In this document: one piece after another, positions 18,750-27,404 of the stretch
How the letters are laid out: the number at the start of each line of letters is the position of its first letter
Position numbering within the stretch: position 1 is the stretch's first letter
Source: Halomarina salina
Lineage (GTDB): Archaea; Halobacteriota; Halobacteria; Halobacteriales; Haloarculaceae
NCBI RefSeq assembly: GCF_023074835.1
Contig: NZ_JALLGW010000001.1
Span: 2,976,001-3,040,000, forward strand
Direction: 5' to 3'
DNA: 64,000 bases
Notes under the pieces: generated by a model
The model's database searches: none
Seen by the model: only the letters and a program-made list of their open reading frames with translations
Told to the model about the DNA's origin: nothing
Program-made: the position numbers and the translations under genes

Positions 18750-19439
18750 ATGACCTCGCCGTCGGACGACGACGACAGCGATGACCAGCATCGCTTCCGA
18801 CGGCTGCTCCTCCAGGCGAAAGCGGAGGGCTGTCGCGTCCTCGTCACCGGGGACGTCGGTGCCGACGTTCTGGCGACGCGGAGCCGACGGCTGTTCGGAC
18901 AGGGTGAGAATCGACACCGTCTCTTCGCGGCGACGGCCCTCGGTACCGATAGCATCCGACGCCACCTCCCGGAGACGGTCTCCATCGACGACCAGGACGT
19001 CGAACTGATTCGGCTCGGCGACATCCGCTCGGTGGACGTCACGGAGACGTACTCGACGCCGCCGCACATCGACGACGACAACGAGTTCGCGGCGTTCCGC
19101 TGGCGGGTCGTCGACGCCATCGCGCGTCACCGGGCGGACCACTCGCCCGACCCCGGCGAGTTGCGCGTGGGCGTCGCGCCGCTCGCACCGCTGCTCGACC
19201 AGCACCGCATCGAGTGCATCGACGAGTTCGTCCGCGTCGTGGGGCGAGAGACCGTTCGTTCGAACGGGATGGCGCACTTCCACCTGGGCCTCGACGCGTC
19301 GTCCGACCTCGCTGCACACCTCCTCCCGGAGATGGACGTCCACATCCAGCTCCGTCGACGGACCCCACGCTCGCTCGAACACCGGTGGATACTCCTCCGA
19401 CACAACGTCCACACCGACTGGCTCCCGCTGCAGGAGTGA
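18750..19439 (+). CDS. Haloarchaeal DUF7504-like protein
   Basis: 229 residues, acidic, soluble, no signal. The N-terminus resembles the RecA/KaiC-like haloarchaeal proteins in which RVLVTG opens the core, but here no P-loop follows (GDVGADVLATRSRR), so ATP binding is unlikely. The C-terminal half (VGVAPLAPLLDQHRIECIDEFVRVVGRETVRSNGMAHFHLGL...) is the part I associate with DUF7504 proteins. Function is not known to me. A TATA box at about 18719-18727 suggests a leaderless transcript. It stands alone. Confidence 0.65.
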   Translation: MTSPSDDDDSDDQHRFRRLLLQAKAEGCRVLVTGDVGADVLATRSRRLFGQGENRHRLFAATALGTDSIRRHLPETVSIDDQDVELIRLGDIRSVDVTETYSTPPHIDDDNEFAAFRWRVVDAIARHRADHSPDPGELRVGVAPLAPLLDQHRIECIDEFVRVVGRETVRSNGMAHFHLGLDASSDLAAHLLPEMDVHIQLRRRTPRSLEHRWILLRHNVHTDWLPLQE

Positions 19440-19616
19440 CGGCTGGCCAGCGAGAGGGCTGGCCAGTGACTGTCGGTCACACTGCTGTCGGACGGAGTCC
19501 GACGAACTCGTCTCTACTAAGAACGGCCGAAAAGGGCACGAGAGAGCGGTCCGCATCGAGCCGACCGTCACGGTGCTATCGTCGCTTTGGAGAGACCGCC
19601 TCAGTCGGGGTCCGAG

Positions 19617-19949
19617 TCAGGGGAGCTGTTCGCCGCCCCACTGGTGGTACTCCTGAAGCGCCGCGACACCCTTCTCCGAGATGTCGTAGTAGTTCGTGCG
19701 CCGGTCGATATCCCCCTTCGACACCAGTTCCGTCTCGACGAGCGTGTCGAGGTTCGGGTAGAGTCGGCCGTGCGTGATCTCGTGGTCCATGCGCCCTTCG
19801 AGTTCCTCCTTGATGGACTGCCCGGACGGTTTCTCCAGCCCCGCGATGCAGTAGAGGAGGTCGCGCTGGAACCCCGTCAGCTGGTGAATCGTACTCTCGT
19901 CAACCTTGTCGCCCAGTTCGGTCGTGACACCCGTATCAGATCGAGACAT
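19617..19949 (-). CDS. PadR-family transcriptional regulator
   Basis: 110 residues from ATG 19949 (MSRSDTG). A winged helix of the PadR family: LTGFQRDLLYCIAGLEKPSGQSIKEELEGRM (helices 1-2), then ITHGRLYPNLDTLVETELV (recognition helix, with the family's GRLYP in place of GTLYP) and the wing GDIDRRTNYYDISEKG. The extra C-terminal helix is short, so it may be a minimal dimer. No ligand can be inferred. An inverted repeat between its TATA box and start suggests autoregulation. Confidence 0.9.
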   Translation of the reverse strand: MSRSDTGVTTELGDKVDESTIHQLTGFQRDLLYCIAGLEKPSGQSIKEELEGRMDHEITHGRLYPNLDTLVETELVSKGDIDRRTNYYDISEKGVAALQEYHQWGGEQLP

Positions 19950-19955
19950 GCTACT

Positions 19956-19969
19956 CCAGTATCCACTGG
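19956..19969. promoter_or_regulatory. Operator-like inverted repeat at the padR-type promoter
   Basis: CCAGT (19956-19960) and ACTGG (19965-19969) form a 5-base inverted repeat with a 4-base spacer. It lies between the probable TATA element (CAATAAC on the minus strand, 19982-19988) and the start codon at 19949, where a repressor would block transcription. The arms are short, so chance cannot be excluded. Confidence 0.4.
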
Positions 19970-20606
19970 GAGAGGGCATTGTTATTGACTGTCAAGTGGG
20001 TGAGACAGTCGCAACGATGATTGTTGCACCGCCATCGTTCTCGATATTCACACCATAATGAGGGCCGAACTGATGGATTCAGTCGGAGGTCGACAACACA
20101 CCGGAGATGGCCCAGAGGGACCGAATTCGGCATCGTAGGTGTGTGCTGATGTGTGTAAAGCACCCATCAAACCCACCGTCACTCCAGCGCTGTGCGCAAG
20201 GACGGTCATCGAGGTGAGTCGACTAGTAGTTTCTCTGACAGTCGTCGCTCCACGGCCCTGCAGTGGTTGGCAGTGACGTCGGAATCGTCGAATCGAGACG
20301 TCGCCAGGGCTAGCCCCGTTCGAATCTCTGCGCTTGACCGATAGCTGCGGGCAGCGATTGATTGATATCTGAACGTTTCTCCGTGGTCGCTTCCTCACTA
20401 TCCCCAATTCGGTCGGTACGCGGTTCGTTTCTACTGCGAGGGGCGATATCGAAGTAGCCAGCACGCTGTAAATATCAGTCAGCTATATGGTTCCGCCAGA
20501 GAGATACTCATCGTACACGGGAGTTCGAAGGAGAGCGGCCGTTCACGACCGGACGATACGGCGAACGGGAGCCGCTGCCGAACGAACGTCGACTGCGTAC
20601 ACAGTT
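19970..20606. other. Gene-poor intergenic region
   Basis: About 640 bases between the PadR promoter and the small-protein locus at 20607. It is noticeably AT-richer than its surroundings in places (20340-20480). Possible frames on the minus strand are open but lack protein-like composition. An AT-rich stretch GTAAATATC (about 20468-20476) could be a promoter. No RNA gene was recognised. Confidence 0.4.
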
Positions 20607-20854
20607 ATGAACGGAGAAGCGAGCGAGCCGACGAGGGGGGTTTCGAAGCGGCAAACGAGAGGTTCGCGGATCAGACGCCGTGGGACGTGGGGGCTAGCGA
20701 TTTCGACCGATGGGACCCGGCGACGACACCGTATCGGGCCGTACGAGGAGGGGGAGTAACGATGGAGGTCGCCCCGTACCTCGCGGTCGGCGGATTCCTC
20801 CTGCTGTTCGCGGCGTTCGGCGTCTTCGTCGCGATGGAAGTCGGGTTCGCGTGA
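20607..20854 (+). pseudogene. Small C-terminal-anchored protein gene, apparently frameshifted in a G run
   Basis: An ATG at 20607 opens a frame encoding MNGEASEPTRG that then runs into unlikely sequence. One base added to the six-G run at 20635-20640 joins it to a good frame: GGFEAANERFADQTPWDVG..., then a hydrophobic segment (APYLAVGGFLLLFAAFGVFVA) ending at 20854. The joined product has 82 residues: an acidic, Trp/Asp-containing N-terminal part and one C-terminal membrane helix. An internal ATG at 20762 would alone give a 30-residue membrane peptide. It may be a sequencing error, a true pseudogene, or a slippage site. I do not recognise the family. Confidence 0.5.
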
Positions 20855-20965
20855 CAGAGCGGGGAGTTCGCTCGGCGACCGACGACCGTATCGCTCATCG
20901 GGAGCGGTGTCGTCGGTCTCGCCACGGCGGTACAGCCCAGTGGTGAGGCGGACCGCGGCGGTCGC

Positions 20966-21628
20966 TTACGCGCGGCCGTGTTCTTCGTACGGCTGGACGA
21001 TGACGAACCCGCTCTCACCGGCGAAGTTCATCTGGTAGCGCTCTCCCGACTCCTGGCCGATCATGTCCGAGAGGTTCCGGTTGACCTCGACGTCGGGGGA
21101 CGTGTCGCTCCAGGCCACCGTCGCCTGCGGGTCCGTCGAGATGGGCGGTTCGACGACGATGGGGTCGCCGTGCGTCGTGATCGCGACGTAGCCCGGACCC
21201 TCGAGGTAGACGTTGGTGAGGCCACCGGCGAACGCACCGGCGAGGCTGTCGATGGAGCGAATCTCGTAGGAGATGTCGGACTCGAACGCCAGCACGTCCT
21301 CGCCGTTGACGGTGACCGAGTCCCCGTCGTCCAGCGCGAGTATCTGAATCTTCTTCCCGCGGTCGGCGAGGTACACCTGCCCCTGGCCCTCGACGACCAT
21401 TATCGGCGTCCCTTCACCGGAGGCCGCCTCCTTCAGGAACCCGCGGATGCCACCCTCTGCCGACGCCTTGCCGGTGAACGACAGGTCGCCGGAGTACGCG
21501 ATCATCGACCCGGCTTTCGCCAGCAACGAGCCATCGGCGGTCACGTCGAGCGTGTAGCTGTTCTCGAGTTCGAACGGTGCGTCGCTGTCCGCGGAGGGGT
21601 CGTCGGCCGTGAGTTGCTCGATGTTCAT
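20966..21628 (-). CDS. AIM24 / TIGR00266-type protein
   Basis: 220 residues from ATG 21628. The beta-sandwich family shows ENSYTLDVTADGSLLAKAGSMIAYSGDLSF at the N-terminus, an IRGFLKEAASGEGTPIMVVEGQGQVYLAD core and an SLAGAFAGGLTNVYLEGPGYVAI region, all typical of AIM24-like proteins in archaea and bacteria. No signal or membrane helix. The molecular role of the family is not established; mitochondrial AIM24 is linked to membrane organisation. It stands between the small-protein locus and a TIM-barrel gene on the same strand. Confidence 0.85.
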   Translation of the reverse strand: MNIEQLTADDPSADSDAPFELENSYTLDVTADGSLLAKAGSMIAYSGDLSFTGKASAEGGIRGFLKEAASGEGTPIMVVEGQGQVYLADRGKKIQILALDDGDSVTVNGEDVLAFESDISYEIRSIDSLAGAFAGGLTNVYLEGPGYVAITTHGDPIVVEPPISTDPQATVAWSDTSPDVEVNRNLSDMIGQESGERYQMNFAGESGFVIVQPYEEHGRA

Positions 21629-21780
21629 AGTCGAGTGGAACCAATTTCCAGCAGTTCCACCGGACGTGTCTCGTCGACGGACAAAGAACCCTGGGTGAGC
21701 GACGGACGGCGATGTCGCACCCGACGGCCGGGCGTCACAACGGGGCGACCGTGCACCCACTACCGCTTCCACGCAGCGCG

Positions 21781-22710
21781 CTATCGGTCCGTCGGGGCGT
21801 CGGACCCCCGTCGACCTGAGGAGAGTCCGAGCGCCGCGGCGCCCATCGTCGGGACCGACGCCGGGTCGTCGGGGTCGTCGTGTTCGAACACGGCCCACTC
21901 CGCACCGACGTCGCTGGCGGTGGCGAGTGCCCCGTCGATGTCGACGATACCCGTCCCCGGGTCGACCGACCGACACGCCGTCAGCGGTCCGACCGGCCCG
22001 TCCACGGCCGTGTCCTTGACGTGGACGAGCGGCGTCCGGCCAGCCGTGAACCGGAGCACGTCGGCGGGGTCCTGCCCCGCCGCCGTCACGGTACCGACGT
22101 CGACCTCGAACGAGAGCGCGTCCGGGTCGGTCGCCTCGACGAGTCGGCCGAACGCGGTCCGCTCGACGGGAACGACGCCGTCGGGCCGACCGACCAGGTC
22201 GAACAGTCGGTCGCCGACCAGTCCGAGCCCGGTCTGTGGCTTGCTCGCGCCCGGCGCGTACGGGTTGACGGTCGTCAGGAGCCGTTGGAGCCGCGATGCC
22301 CGGTCGACCGGGACGAAGTCGTGGACCTGGTTGTGGTACGCCAGCGAGGAGCCGTGTTCGGCGAGCTCGCGCCCGAGTTCGTCCAGTCGGTCGGCGAGTG
22401 CGTCGACTCGCGCTGGCGTCCGGAAGTGCGCCGGGGGCAGGTGTGGAATCACGAGTCGCTGGACGCCGACCCGTGCGTAGCGTGCGGCGCACGCCGCAGG
22501 GTCGTCCTCGATGTCGCGGAGCCCGACGTGCGCACCCACCGGTTCGAGGTCGGCGTGCGCGAGGGCGGCGACGACGTCATCGGGATCGGCGTCGGGCAGT
22601 CGGTAGGCGAACTCCACGCCGTCGAATCCGGCGTCGCCGACCCGCCGGATGACGTCCGGCAGCGGTTCGTCGATGTCACGGAGCGAGTACAGCTGGAGCG
22701 CCGACTTCAC
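21781..22710 (-). CDS. Sugar phosphate isomerase/epimerase (TIM barrel, AP endonuclease 2 fold)
   Basis: 309 residues from a GTG at 22710; a longer frame to 22827 starts upstream of the likely TATA (GATATTACA, about 22805-22813, minus) and is rejected. The barrel starts with SALQLYSLRD, then GFDGVEFAY, LEPVGAHVGL, SLAYHNQVHDF, LSFEVDVGTVTAAGQDP and PLVHVKDTA. Those Glu/Asp/His positions match the metal-binding residues of xylose-isomerase-like proteins (IolE/IolI type). A cytosolic sugar or inositol isomerase is likely; the substrate cannot be told. Confidence 0.85.
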   Translation of the reverse strand: MKSALQLYSLRDIDEPLPDVIRRVGDAGFDGVEFAYRLPDADPDDVVAALAHADLEPVGAHVGLRDIEDDPAACAARYARVGVQRLVIPHLPPAHFRTPARVDALADRLDELGRELAEHGSSLAYHNQVHDFVPVDRASRLQRLLTTVNPYAPGASKPQTGLGLVGDRLFDLVGRPDGVVPVERTAFGRLVEATDPDALSFEVDVGTVTAAGQDPADVLRFTAGRTPLVHVKDTAVDGPVGPLTACRSVDPGTGIVDIDGALATASDVGAEWAVFEHDDPDDPASVPTMGAAALGLSSGRRGSDAPTDR

Positions 22711-23046
22711 GGCTCGGCCCTCGTCGCGTCGTGTGAGACCGAGCGGTGTACGACCACCGTCTGCGGCGGAGACATGCTGTTCGACACGTCGCCTCGTCAC
22801 CCCATTGTAATATCCGGCATATGTCACAGAGGAGGGCAGAGAGCCCCCGAACAGAGGTAGAAGGAGGGTCTTAACAGAGACTCCTCGCGGCGACGTGGGA
22901 CGCCGGTGACCGGGTCGGCTTCGAAGTCGGGAGAGAAGGTCGAGGACCGTCAGTTCTGTGAACAGCGAGAGGGGTGCGGAGTGCGGTAGAGCTGTCGCGC
23001 GTGGCTGCGCAGGGTGAACTTCGTCAGGAGCCGTGGCGTTCGACGT
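22711..23046. other. Intergenic region before the glycan island
   Basis: About 335 bases. It holds the probable promoter of the isomerase-like gene (minus-strand GATATTACA near 22805-22813) and the 3' flank of the epimerase gene. No reading frame or RNA gene was convincing. Confidence 0.4.
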
Positions 23047-24036
23047 TCAGGCAGTCGCCTTCGTGAGGGACCGGTACCAGGCGCGGTTGGAGCGGTACCA
23101 GTCGATGAACTTGCGGACGCCCTGGTCGATAGTGACCGACGGTTCGTAGCCGATGAGCGCTCTGGCCTTCCCGATGTCCGCGTGGGTGTGTTCGGCGTCG
23201 CCCCGGTAGCGTTCGTCGTACTCCAGGTTCAGGGGCTGGTCGAACGCGTCACAGATGGTCCGGGCGAGTCGCTCGATGCTGATGTTGTCCGTGCTCCCGA
23301 TGTTGAGGATCTCGCCGTCCGCGGCGTCCGACGTCATGAGCGTGCGGTTCGCGTCGACGACGTCGTCGATATACGTGAAGTCGCGGGTCTGTTGCCCGTC
23401 GCCGTAGATGACGGGGGGCTTCCCGTCGGCACACCGCGTGACGAAGTTCGTGATGGCCATGTTCGGTCGCATCCGCGGGCCGTAGACGGTGAAGTAGCGG
23501 AGTGCGACCGTCGGTAGTCCGTACACGTCGTTGTACGTGCGGGCGTACTGCTCGGCGGCGAGTTTCGATACACCGTACGGACTGACGGGTGTCGTGGGAT
23601 GGGCTTCGTCGTAGGGGAGGTAGTGGTTCTTGCCGTAGACGGACGACGAACTGGCGAGTACCACCCGGCGAACGTCCGAGCTGCGGGCGGCTTCGAGGAC
23701 GTTCAGCGTCCCCTCTACGTTCACCTCGTTGGGTTTCTTCGGGTCCTCGACGCTCGCCCGGACGCCCGCCTGCGCCGCCTGATGGTAGACGACGTCGGCC
23801 TCCGCGACGAGTCGCGACACGGTCGACTCGTTACGGACGTCGTCCTCGACCAACGTGTACGACCCGTCGGTCTTGGCCGCGGTCTCACGCGCCTCCGAGA
23901 CGTTCGTGCGCTTGATCGCGACCTCGTAGTAGGGGTCGAAGTTGTCGACGACGGTCACGTCGTGGCCGTCGTGGACGAACGACTCGGCGAGATGACCTCC
24001 AATGAATCCAGCACCACCGGTGACCAGAACCTGCAT
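23047..24036 (-). CDS. NAD-dependent sugar-nucleotide 4-epimerase
   Basis: 329 residues, a full extended short-chain dehydrogenase. GGAGFIGGH at 7-15 binds NAD; the catalytic set is Ser in ASSSSVYG (about 130-132) and Tyr154/Lys158 in SPYGVSK. YNDVYGLPTVALRYFTVYGPRMRP and YGDGQQTRDFTYIDDVVDA are typical of UDP-glucuronate or UDP-GlcNAc 4-epimerases. It supplies an activated sugar for surface glycan synthesis in the cytosol. It marks the left edge of the island and is divergent from the flippase, with an operator-like palindrome next to its TATA box. Confidence 0.9.
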   Translation of the reverse strand: MQVLVTGGAGFIGGHLAESFVHDGHDVTVVDNFDPYYEVAIKRTNVSEARETAAKTDGSYTLVEDDVRNESTVSRLVAEADVVYHQAAQAGVRASVEDPKKPNEVNVEGTLNVLEAARSSDVRRVVLASSSSVYGKNHYLPYDEAHPTTPVSPYGVSKLAAEQYARTYNDVYGLPTVALRYFTVYGPRMRPNMAITNFVTRCADGKPPVIYGDGQQTRDFTYIDDVVDANRTLMTSDAADGEILNIGSTDNISIERLARTICDAFDQPLNLEYDERYRGDAEHTHADIGKARALIGYEPSVTIDQGVRKFIDWYRSNRAWYRSLTKATA

Positions 24037-24055
24037 TCTTTCTTACCTTCGGTCA

Positions 24056-24063
24056 CAAATATC
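24056..24063 (-). promoter_or_regulatory. TATA box of the epimerase gene
   Basis: Minus-strand GATATTTG at 24056-24063 lies 20-27 bases before the ATG at 24036, implying a leaderless transcript. A strong palindrome starts seven bases further upstream. Confidence 0.5.
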
Positions 24064-24069
24064 AGGGTC

Positions 24070-24097
24070 ACCAATTAGGTAGTAGCACCTTATTGGT
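24070..24097. promoter_or_regulatory. Operator-like 28-bp palindrome upstream of the epimerase promoter
   Basis: Left half ACCAAT-T-AGGT (24070-24080) and right half ACCT-T-ATTGGT (24087-24097) are perfect inverted repeats apart from one T-T mismatch, around a six-base centre AGTAGC. It abuts the TATA box of the epimerase gene and sits in the divergent region of the flippase. Ten matched pairs make chance unlikely. A DNA-binding regulator of the island is the simplest reading; the regulator is unknown. Confidence 0.6.
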
Positions 24098-24361
24098 CGA
24101 GCGTTCGTCCGGCGAGACGTCCTGAACGTCCACACACTCAGCGTTCACGAACAGCAGAGATATCCGAGTGGTACCGGTCGAACACCCAATTTTCACCCCC
24201 ATTTCACCGATATAATCCCTCCTGAAGTGGCCCTGGGACCTCGTAACTGACAGCCGGAGCGCAGGTCGGGTCGACTACTCGCCGCGAGGTTACACAACCT
24301 ATTTGACTGGCGATAGTGCATGTCCTCCTAGACGTCTTTCGCTCGGACGTATCCGCTACGC
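24098..24361. other. Divergent intergenic region, flippase promoter side
   Basis: No gene. AT-rich stretches at about 24183-24213 and CCTATTTGAC (about 24298-24307) are candidate promoter elements for the flippase. An AAATTT-free but T-rich stretch follows, then the start codon at 24362. No further repeat was seen. Confidence 0.35.
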
Positions 24362-25867
24362 ATGATCGACAGGCTCCGTTCGCTCGTCAGGCATCTGGTC
24401 CCCAGCGGGGGGACCGCCCAGCGCGTCACGAAGGGGACGGTCTGGGTCATGAGTCAGAACGTGTTCGGTCGGCTGCTCCAGCTCGGGATGCTGGCGGTGC
24501 TCGCACGGCTCATCGGTCCGTCCGAGATCGGCCTGGTCGGCATCGCGCTGCTCGTGCTGAGCGCGACGAAGAAGTTCACCGAGATCGGCCTGGAGGCCGC
24601 CATCATCCAGCAGGAGGCAGACGACGTCGACCACTATCTGAACACGACGTGGGTGTTGCAGGTGCTCAGGGGCGTCCTCATCGCGGCCGTCCTCTACGTC
24701 GCCGCGCCGTTCGTCGCCGACGTGTTCGACGAGGCTCGGGCGACCGTGCTCGTCCGCGCCATCGGTCTCTCGCCGCTCCTGTTCGGCCTGACGAACCCGG
24801 GTATCGTCTACTTCCAGAAGAACCTGGAGTTCCACAAGGACTTCGTCTACAAGCTCTCGGGGGAGGTCGGGATGGTCGTCATCGCCGTCGCGTACGCGCT
24901 GTTCGTCGAGCAGACCGCGTGGGCGTACGTCGTCGGCTACGTCGCCGCCGACGCCATCCGACTGGTCATCTCGTACCTCATCCACCCCTTCCGACCCGGT
25001 GTCGAGGTCGACCGGGACGCGGCGCGCGACCTCATCGGCTACGGGAAGTGGATAACCGGGTCGTCGGTGCTGTACTTCCTCTACAGCCAGGGCGACGACG
25101 CGTTCGTCGCCGCGTTCATCGGCCCGGCGGCGCTCGCGTTCTACCAGTACGCGTACCGGTTCTCGAACGCCCCCGCGACGGAGTTGACGCAGGTCGTCTC
25201 CAGCGTGCTGTTCCCGATGTTCTCGAAGCTCCAGTCGGACATGGACCTGCTCAAGGAGACGTTCCTGAAGTCGCTCCGCCTCACGACGTTCGTCGCGCTG
25301 CCGATGTCCTGTGGTATCGCCATCGTCGCACCGAGTTTCGTCGTCGCGTTCCTCGGCGAGCAGTGGGTCGAGATGGTCGTCCCGATGCAGATACTGACCG
25401 TCTACGGGCTGTTCAGGTCGCTCGGGAAGACCTGGGGGCCGGTCTGGAAGGCGACCGGTCGGCCGGACTACCACACGAAACTGTCGCTCGTCCGCGTCAC
25501 CCTCCTCGCCATCCTCATCTACCCGCTCACCGACGCGTACGGCATCACCGGGACCGCGCTGGCGGTCACGAGCATCTCGCTGTTCCCGATGATACCGCTC
25601 GAACTGTACCTCATCAAGAACTCCATCGACGTGCGCTACCGGGAGATCGCCTCGGAGATATCCTATCCGCTCGTCGCGAGCGGCCTGATGTCGGCCGGAC
25701 TCGTCGTGTTCAACACCAGCGTCAGCCTCCCACCGCTGCTCGAGTTCCTCGCCCTCTCGGTGCTCGGCGTCGCCCTCTACGGCGTCTCCGTGCTGGTGCT
25801 GGAACTCACGTTCGACTGGGGCATCCGCGGGAACCTCGAGTCCATCGCCGCGAACCTCAGCGACTGA
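24362..25867 (+). CDS. Polysaccharide/lipid-linked glycan flippase (Wzx/AglR type)
   Basis: 501 residues with about 12-14 membrane helices. The N-terminal KGTVWVMSQNVFGRLLQLGMLAVLARLIGPSEIGLVGIA and the EIGLEAAIIQQ segment are typical of MOP-superfamily polysaccharide flippases. It should move lipid-linked sugars from the inner to the outer face of the membrane. It is the first plus-strand gene of the island, divergent from the epimerase, and its 3' end faces the DUF1616 gene. Confidence 0.88.
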   Translation: MIDRLRSLVRHLVPSGGTAQRVTKGTVWVMSQNVFGRLLQLGMLAVLARLIGPSEIGLVGIALLVLSATKKFTEIGLEAAIIQQEADDVDHYLNTTWVLQVLRGVLIAAVLYVAAPFVADVFDEARATVLVRAIGLSPLLFGLTNPGIVYFQKNLEFHKDFVYKLSGEVGMVVIAVAYALFVEQTAWAYVVGYVAADAIRLVISYLIHPFRPGVEVDRDAARDLIGYGKWITGSSVLYFLYSQGDDAFVAAFIGPAALAFYQYAYRFSNAPATELTQVVSSVLFPMFSKLQSDMDLLKETFLKSLRLTTFVALPMSCGIAIVAPSFVVAFLGEQWVEMVVPMQILTVYGLFRSLGKTWGPVWKATGRPDYHTKLSLVRVTLLAILIYPLTDAYGITGTALAVTSISLFPMIPLELYLIKNSIDVRYREIASEISYPLVASGLMSAGLVVFNTSVSLPPLLEFLALSVLGVALYGVSVLVLELTFDWGIRGNLESIAANLSD

Positions 25868-26033
25868 CGACGACGACCGGTCCTCGCCGCTCGTGCCACC
25901 ACCCTTGGAGCCACGGCACCTGCGAGACGTGACAGGCGGACAGCGCCGGGACGACCTGGGTCGGCCAGGAGAACACGCTCGCAGAACAGCGCGACGCGGA
26001 GAGTACCGGTTGACTCGTCTCTGGGCCGCCTCC

Positions 26034-27011
26034 TCAGCCACTGGCGTTCACGGAGACCCATCGGTGCACCTCGCGGTACGCGTTGTCGACGGTCGGGTTC
26101 TCGGGCACTTCTCCCCGATACAGCAGCATCGTCAGCCGGAGGCGCTCGCCGGTGAACGGCGGAGTGACCGTCGGGTCGACGACCAGTCGAGCGTCGGCCG
26201 GGACCTCGCGGCCGAACTGTGAGAGGGTCGCCGTCCTCGTCACCGTGCCGTCCTCGCTCACCTGCTGTAACTGGACGACGCCGGCGAACCGCACCGTCTC
26301 GCGCTCGTGGTTGTCGATGCGCAGGTGGAGCGTCGTCGCTTCACCCCGGACGAACTCGGTCGGGTAGTCGCCCGCGACGGCGTTCCCCGACTCGTCTATC
26401 GACACCTCGTAGAACTCGGTGGGCGTCTCGGCGTTCGGAGGGGTGGCCGCGACGTAGACGACGCTCGCGGCGACGAGGACGATGGCGAGCACCACGAGGC
26501 CGTTCGAGACGCGAGAGAACCGCGGCGCCTCCCGCCATCGGTTGACCCCGAACCGCTGGGCGAGACCGTAGTCGAACCGCTCTCGGGCGGGCAGCGAGCG
26601 GCGGCGGACGGCGGCGACCACGACGCCCAGCACCGTCGGGACGAGGAGCGCCAGCACCACCGACCGCAGGTCGATGAGCCACCGCGACCAGTCGAGGAGC
26701 ACGCCCGAGAGGACGGCGACGGCGACGCTGACGACGACCGCGAGCAGGAGTCGTTCGAACACGTCGATACCCCCTCCGACCGTCTCCTTCGGCCCCTTCT
26801 TCGCGGCCGGGAAGAGCGCGGCGACGAGCGCGTAGCCGGGGACGAACAGGAGCATGGGCAGGAAGACGACCAGCTGGAGTGCGGTCGGAATCGGTGGCTG
26901 GAGGAACGCCAGTAGCTCTGCGACCCCGGCGACGACGACGACAGCGACGAGGTCGTGCGCGGAACTCGATGCGCGAGTGTGGTCCAGACGGCGGGAGGGT
27001 TGCTTATCCAT
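26034..27011 (-). CDS. DUF1616 membrane protein
   Basis: 325 residues. The first half has four hydrophobic helices (about 20-37, 43-66, 85-105, 113-132) with LQLVVFLPMLLFVPGYAL, the DUF1616 hallmark. A further helix (about 170-190) leads to an outside domain (about 200-325) with FYEVSIDESGNAVAGDYPTEFVRGE and a YRGEVPENPTVDNAYREVHRWVSV end. Haloarchaeal members recur in glycosylation clusters, but the activity is not known to me. Last gene of a minus-strand unit with 27075 and two glycosyltransferases. Confidence 0.85.
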   Translation of the reverse strand: MDKQPSRRLDHTRASSSAHDLVAVVVVAGVAELLAFLQPPIPTALQLVVFLPMLLFVPGYALVAALFPAAKKGPKETVGGGIDVFERLLLAVVVSVAVAVLSGVLLDWSRWLIDLRSVVLALLVPTVLGVVVAAVRRRSLPARERFDYGLAQRFGVNRWREAPRFSRVSNGLVVLAIVLVAASVVYVAATPPNAETPTEFYEVSIDESGNAVAGDYPTEFVRGEATTLHLRIDNHERETVRFAGVVQLQQVSEDGTVTRTATLSQFGREVPADARLVVDPTVTPPFTGERLRLTMLLYRGEVPENPTVDNAYREVHRWVSVNASG

Positions 27012-27074
27012 CGGTAATTGTCGTGGTGTCTGTCAGCGCGCGTCTCGTGGCGTAGTCGTCGTACATGGAGCGAT

Positions 27075-27359
27075 TCACAGTGTCGGGAGCGTTCCGGGAG
27101 GGACGACCTGCTGGACCCAGCCGTAGACGAAGACCAGGAAGCCGACGAATCCGAGTATCGTCACCCAGCGGAGGTGTCGGTGCCAGCGCGGTGGCTCCCC
27201 CATCGGTGCCGAGTACTCGGCGGCCAGGAGGAACCCGACGTATCCCGTCGCGTAGACGAGGGCGGTCGTCACCCGACCGAACTGGCTGAGGACCAGCGCA
27301 CTCGCCACACACCAGAGGAGGAACGCGCCCACGAACCGGCGGAGCGTCGCGTCGGTCAC
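27075..27359 (-). CDS. Small three-to-four-helix membrane protein
   Basis: 94 residues from a GTG at 27359 preceded by GGAGGG at a good ribosome-binding distance. An ATG at 27389 would add ten residues. Hydrophobic segments: FVGAFLLWCVASALVL, VTTALVYATGYVGFLLAA and WVTILGFVGFLVFVYGWV. It lies between the DUF1616 gene and a glycosyltransferase, and both spacings suggest one operon. Family not recognised; the cluster suggests a surface-glycan membrane role, by context only. Confidence 0.7.
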   Translation of the reverse strand: MTDATLRRFVGAFLLWCVASALVLSQFGRVTTALVYATGYVGFLLAAEYSAPMGEPPRWHRHLRWVTILGFVGFLVFVYGWVQQVVPPGTLPTL

Positions 27360-27404
27360 GACGCTACCCTCCGTCGGGAAACGGAACACATCCGTCGGTT
27401 CACC

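Noticed and set aside
18371-19120. Minus-strand frame over the 18148-18749 gap and the DUF7504-like gene
   Set aside because: Ser/Arg-rich, overlaps an acidic well-formed plus-strand protein, and no start or motif supports it.
24356-26041. Minus-strand open frame opposite the flippase
   Set aside because: Repetitive Arg/Glu/Asp composition, no motif; the plus-strand flippase has clear membrane helices and family signature.
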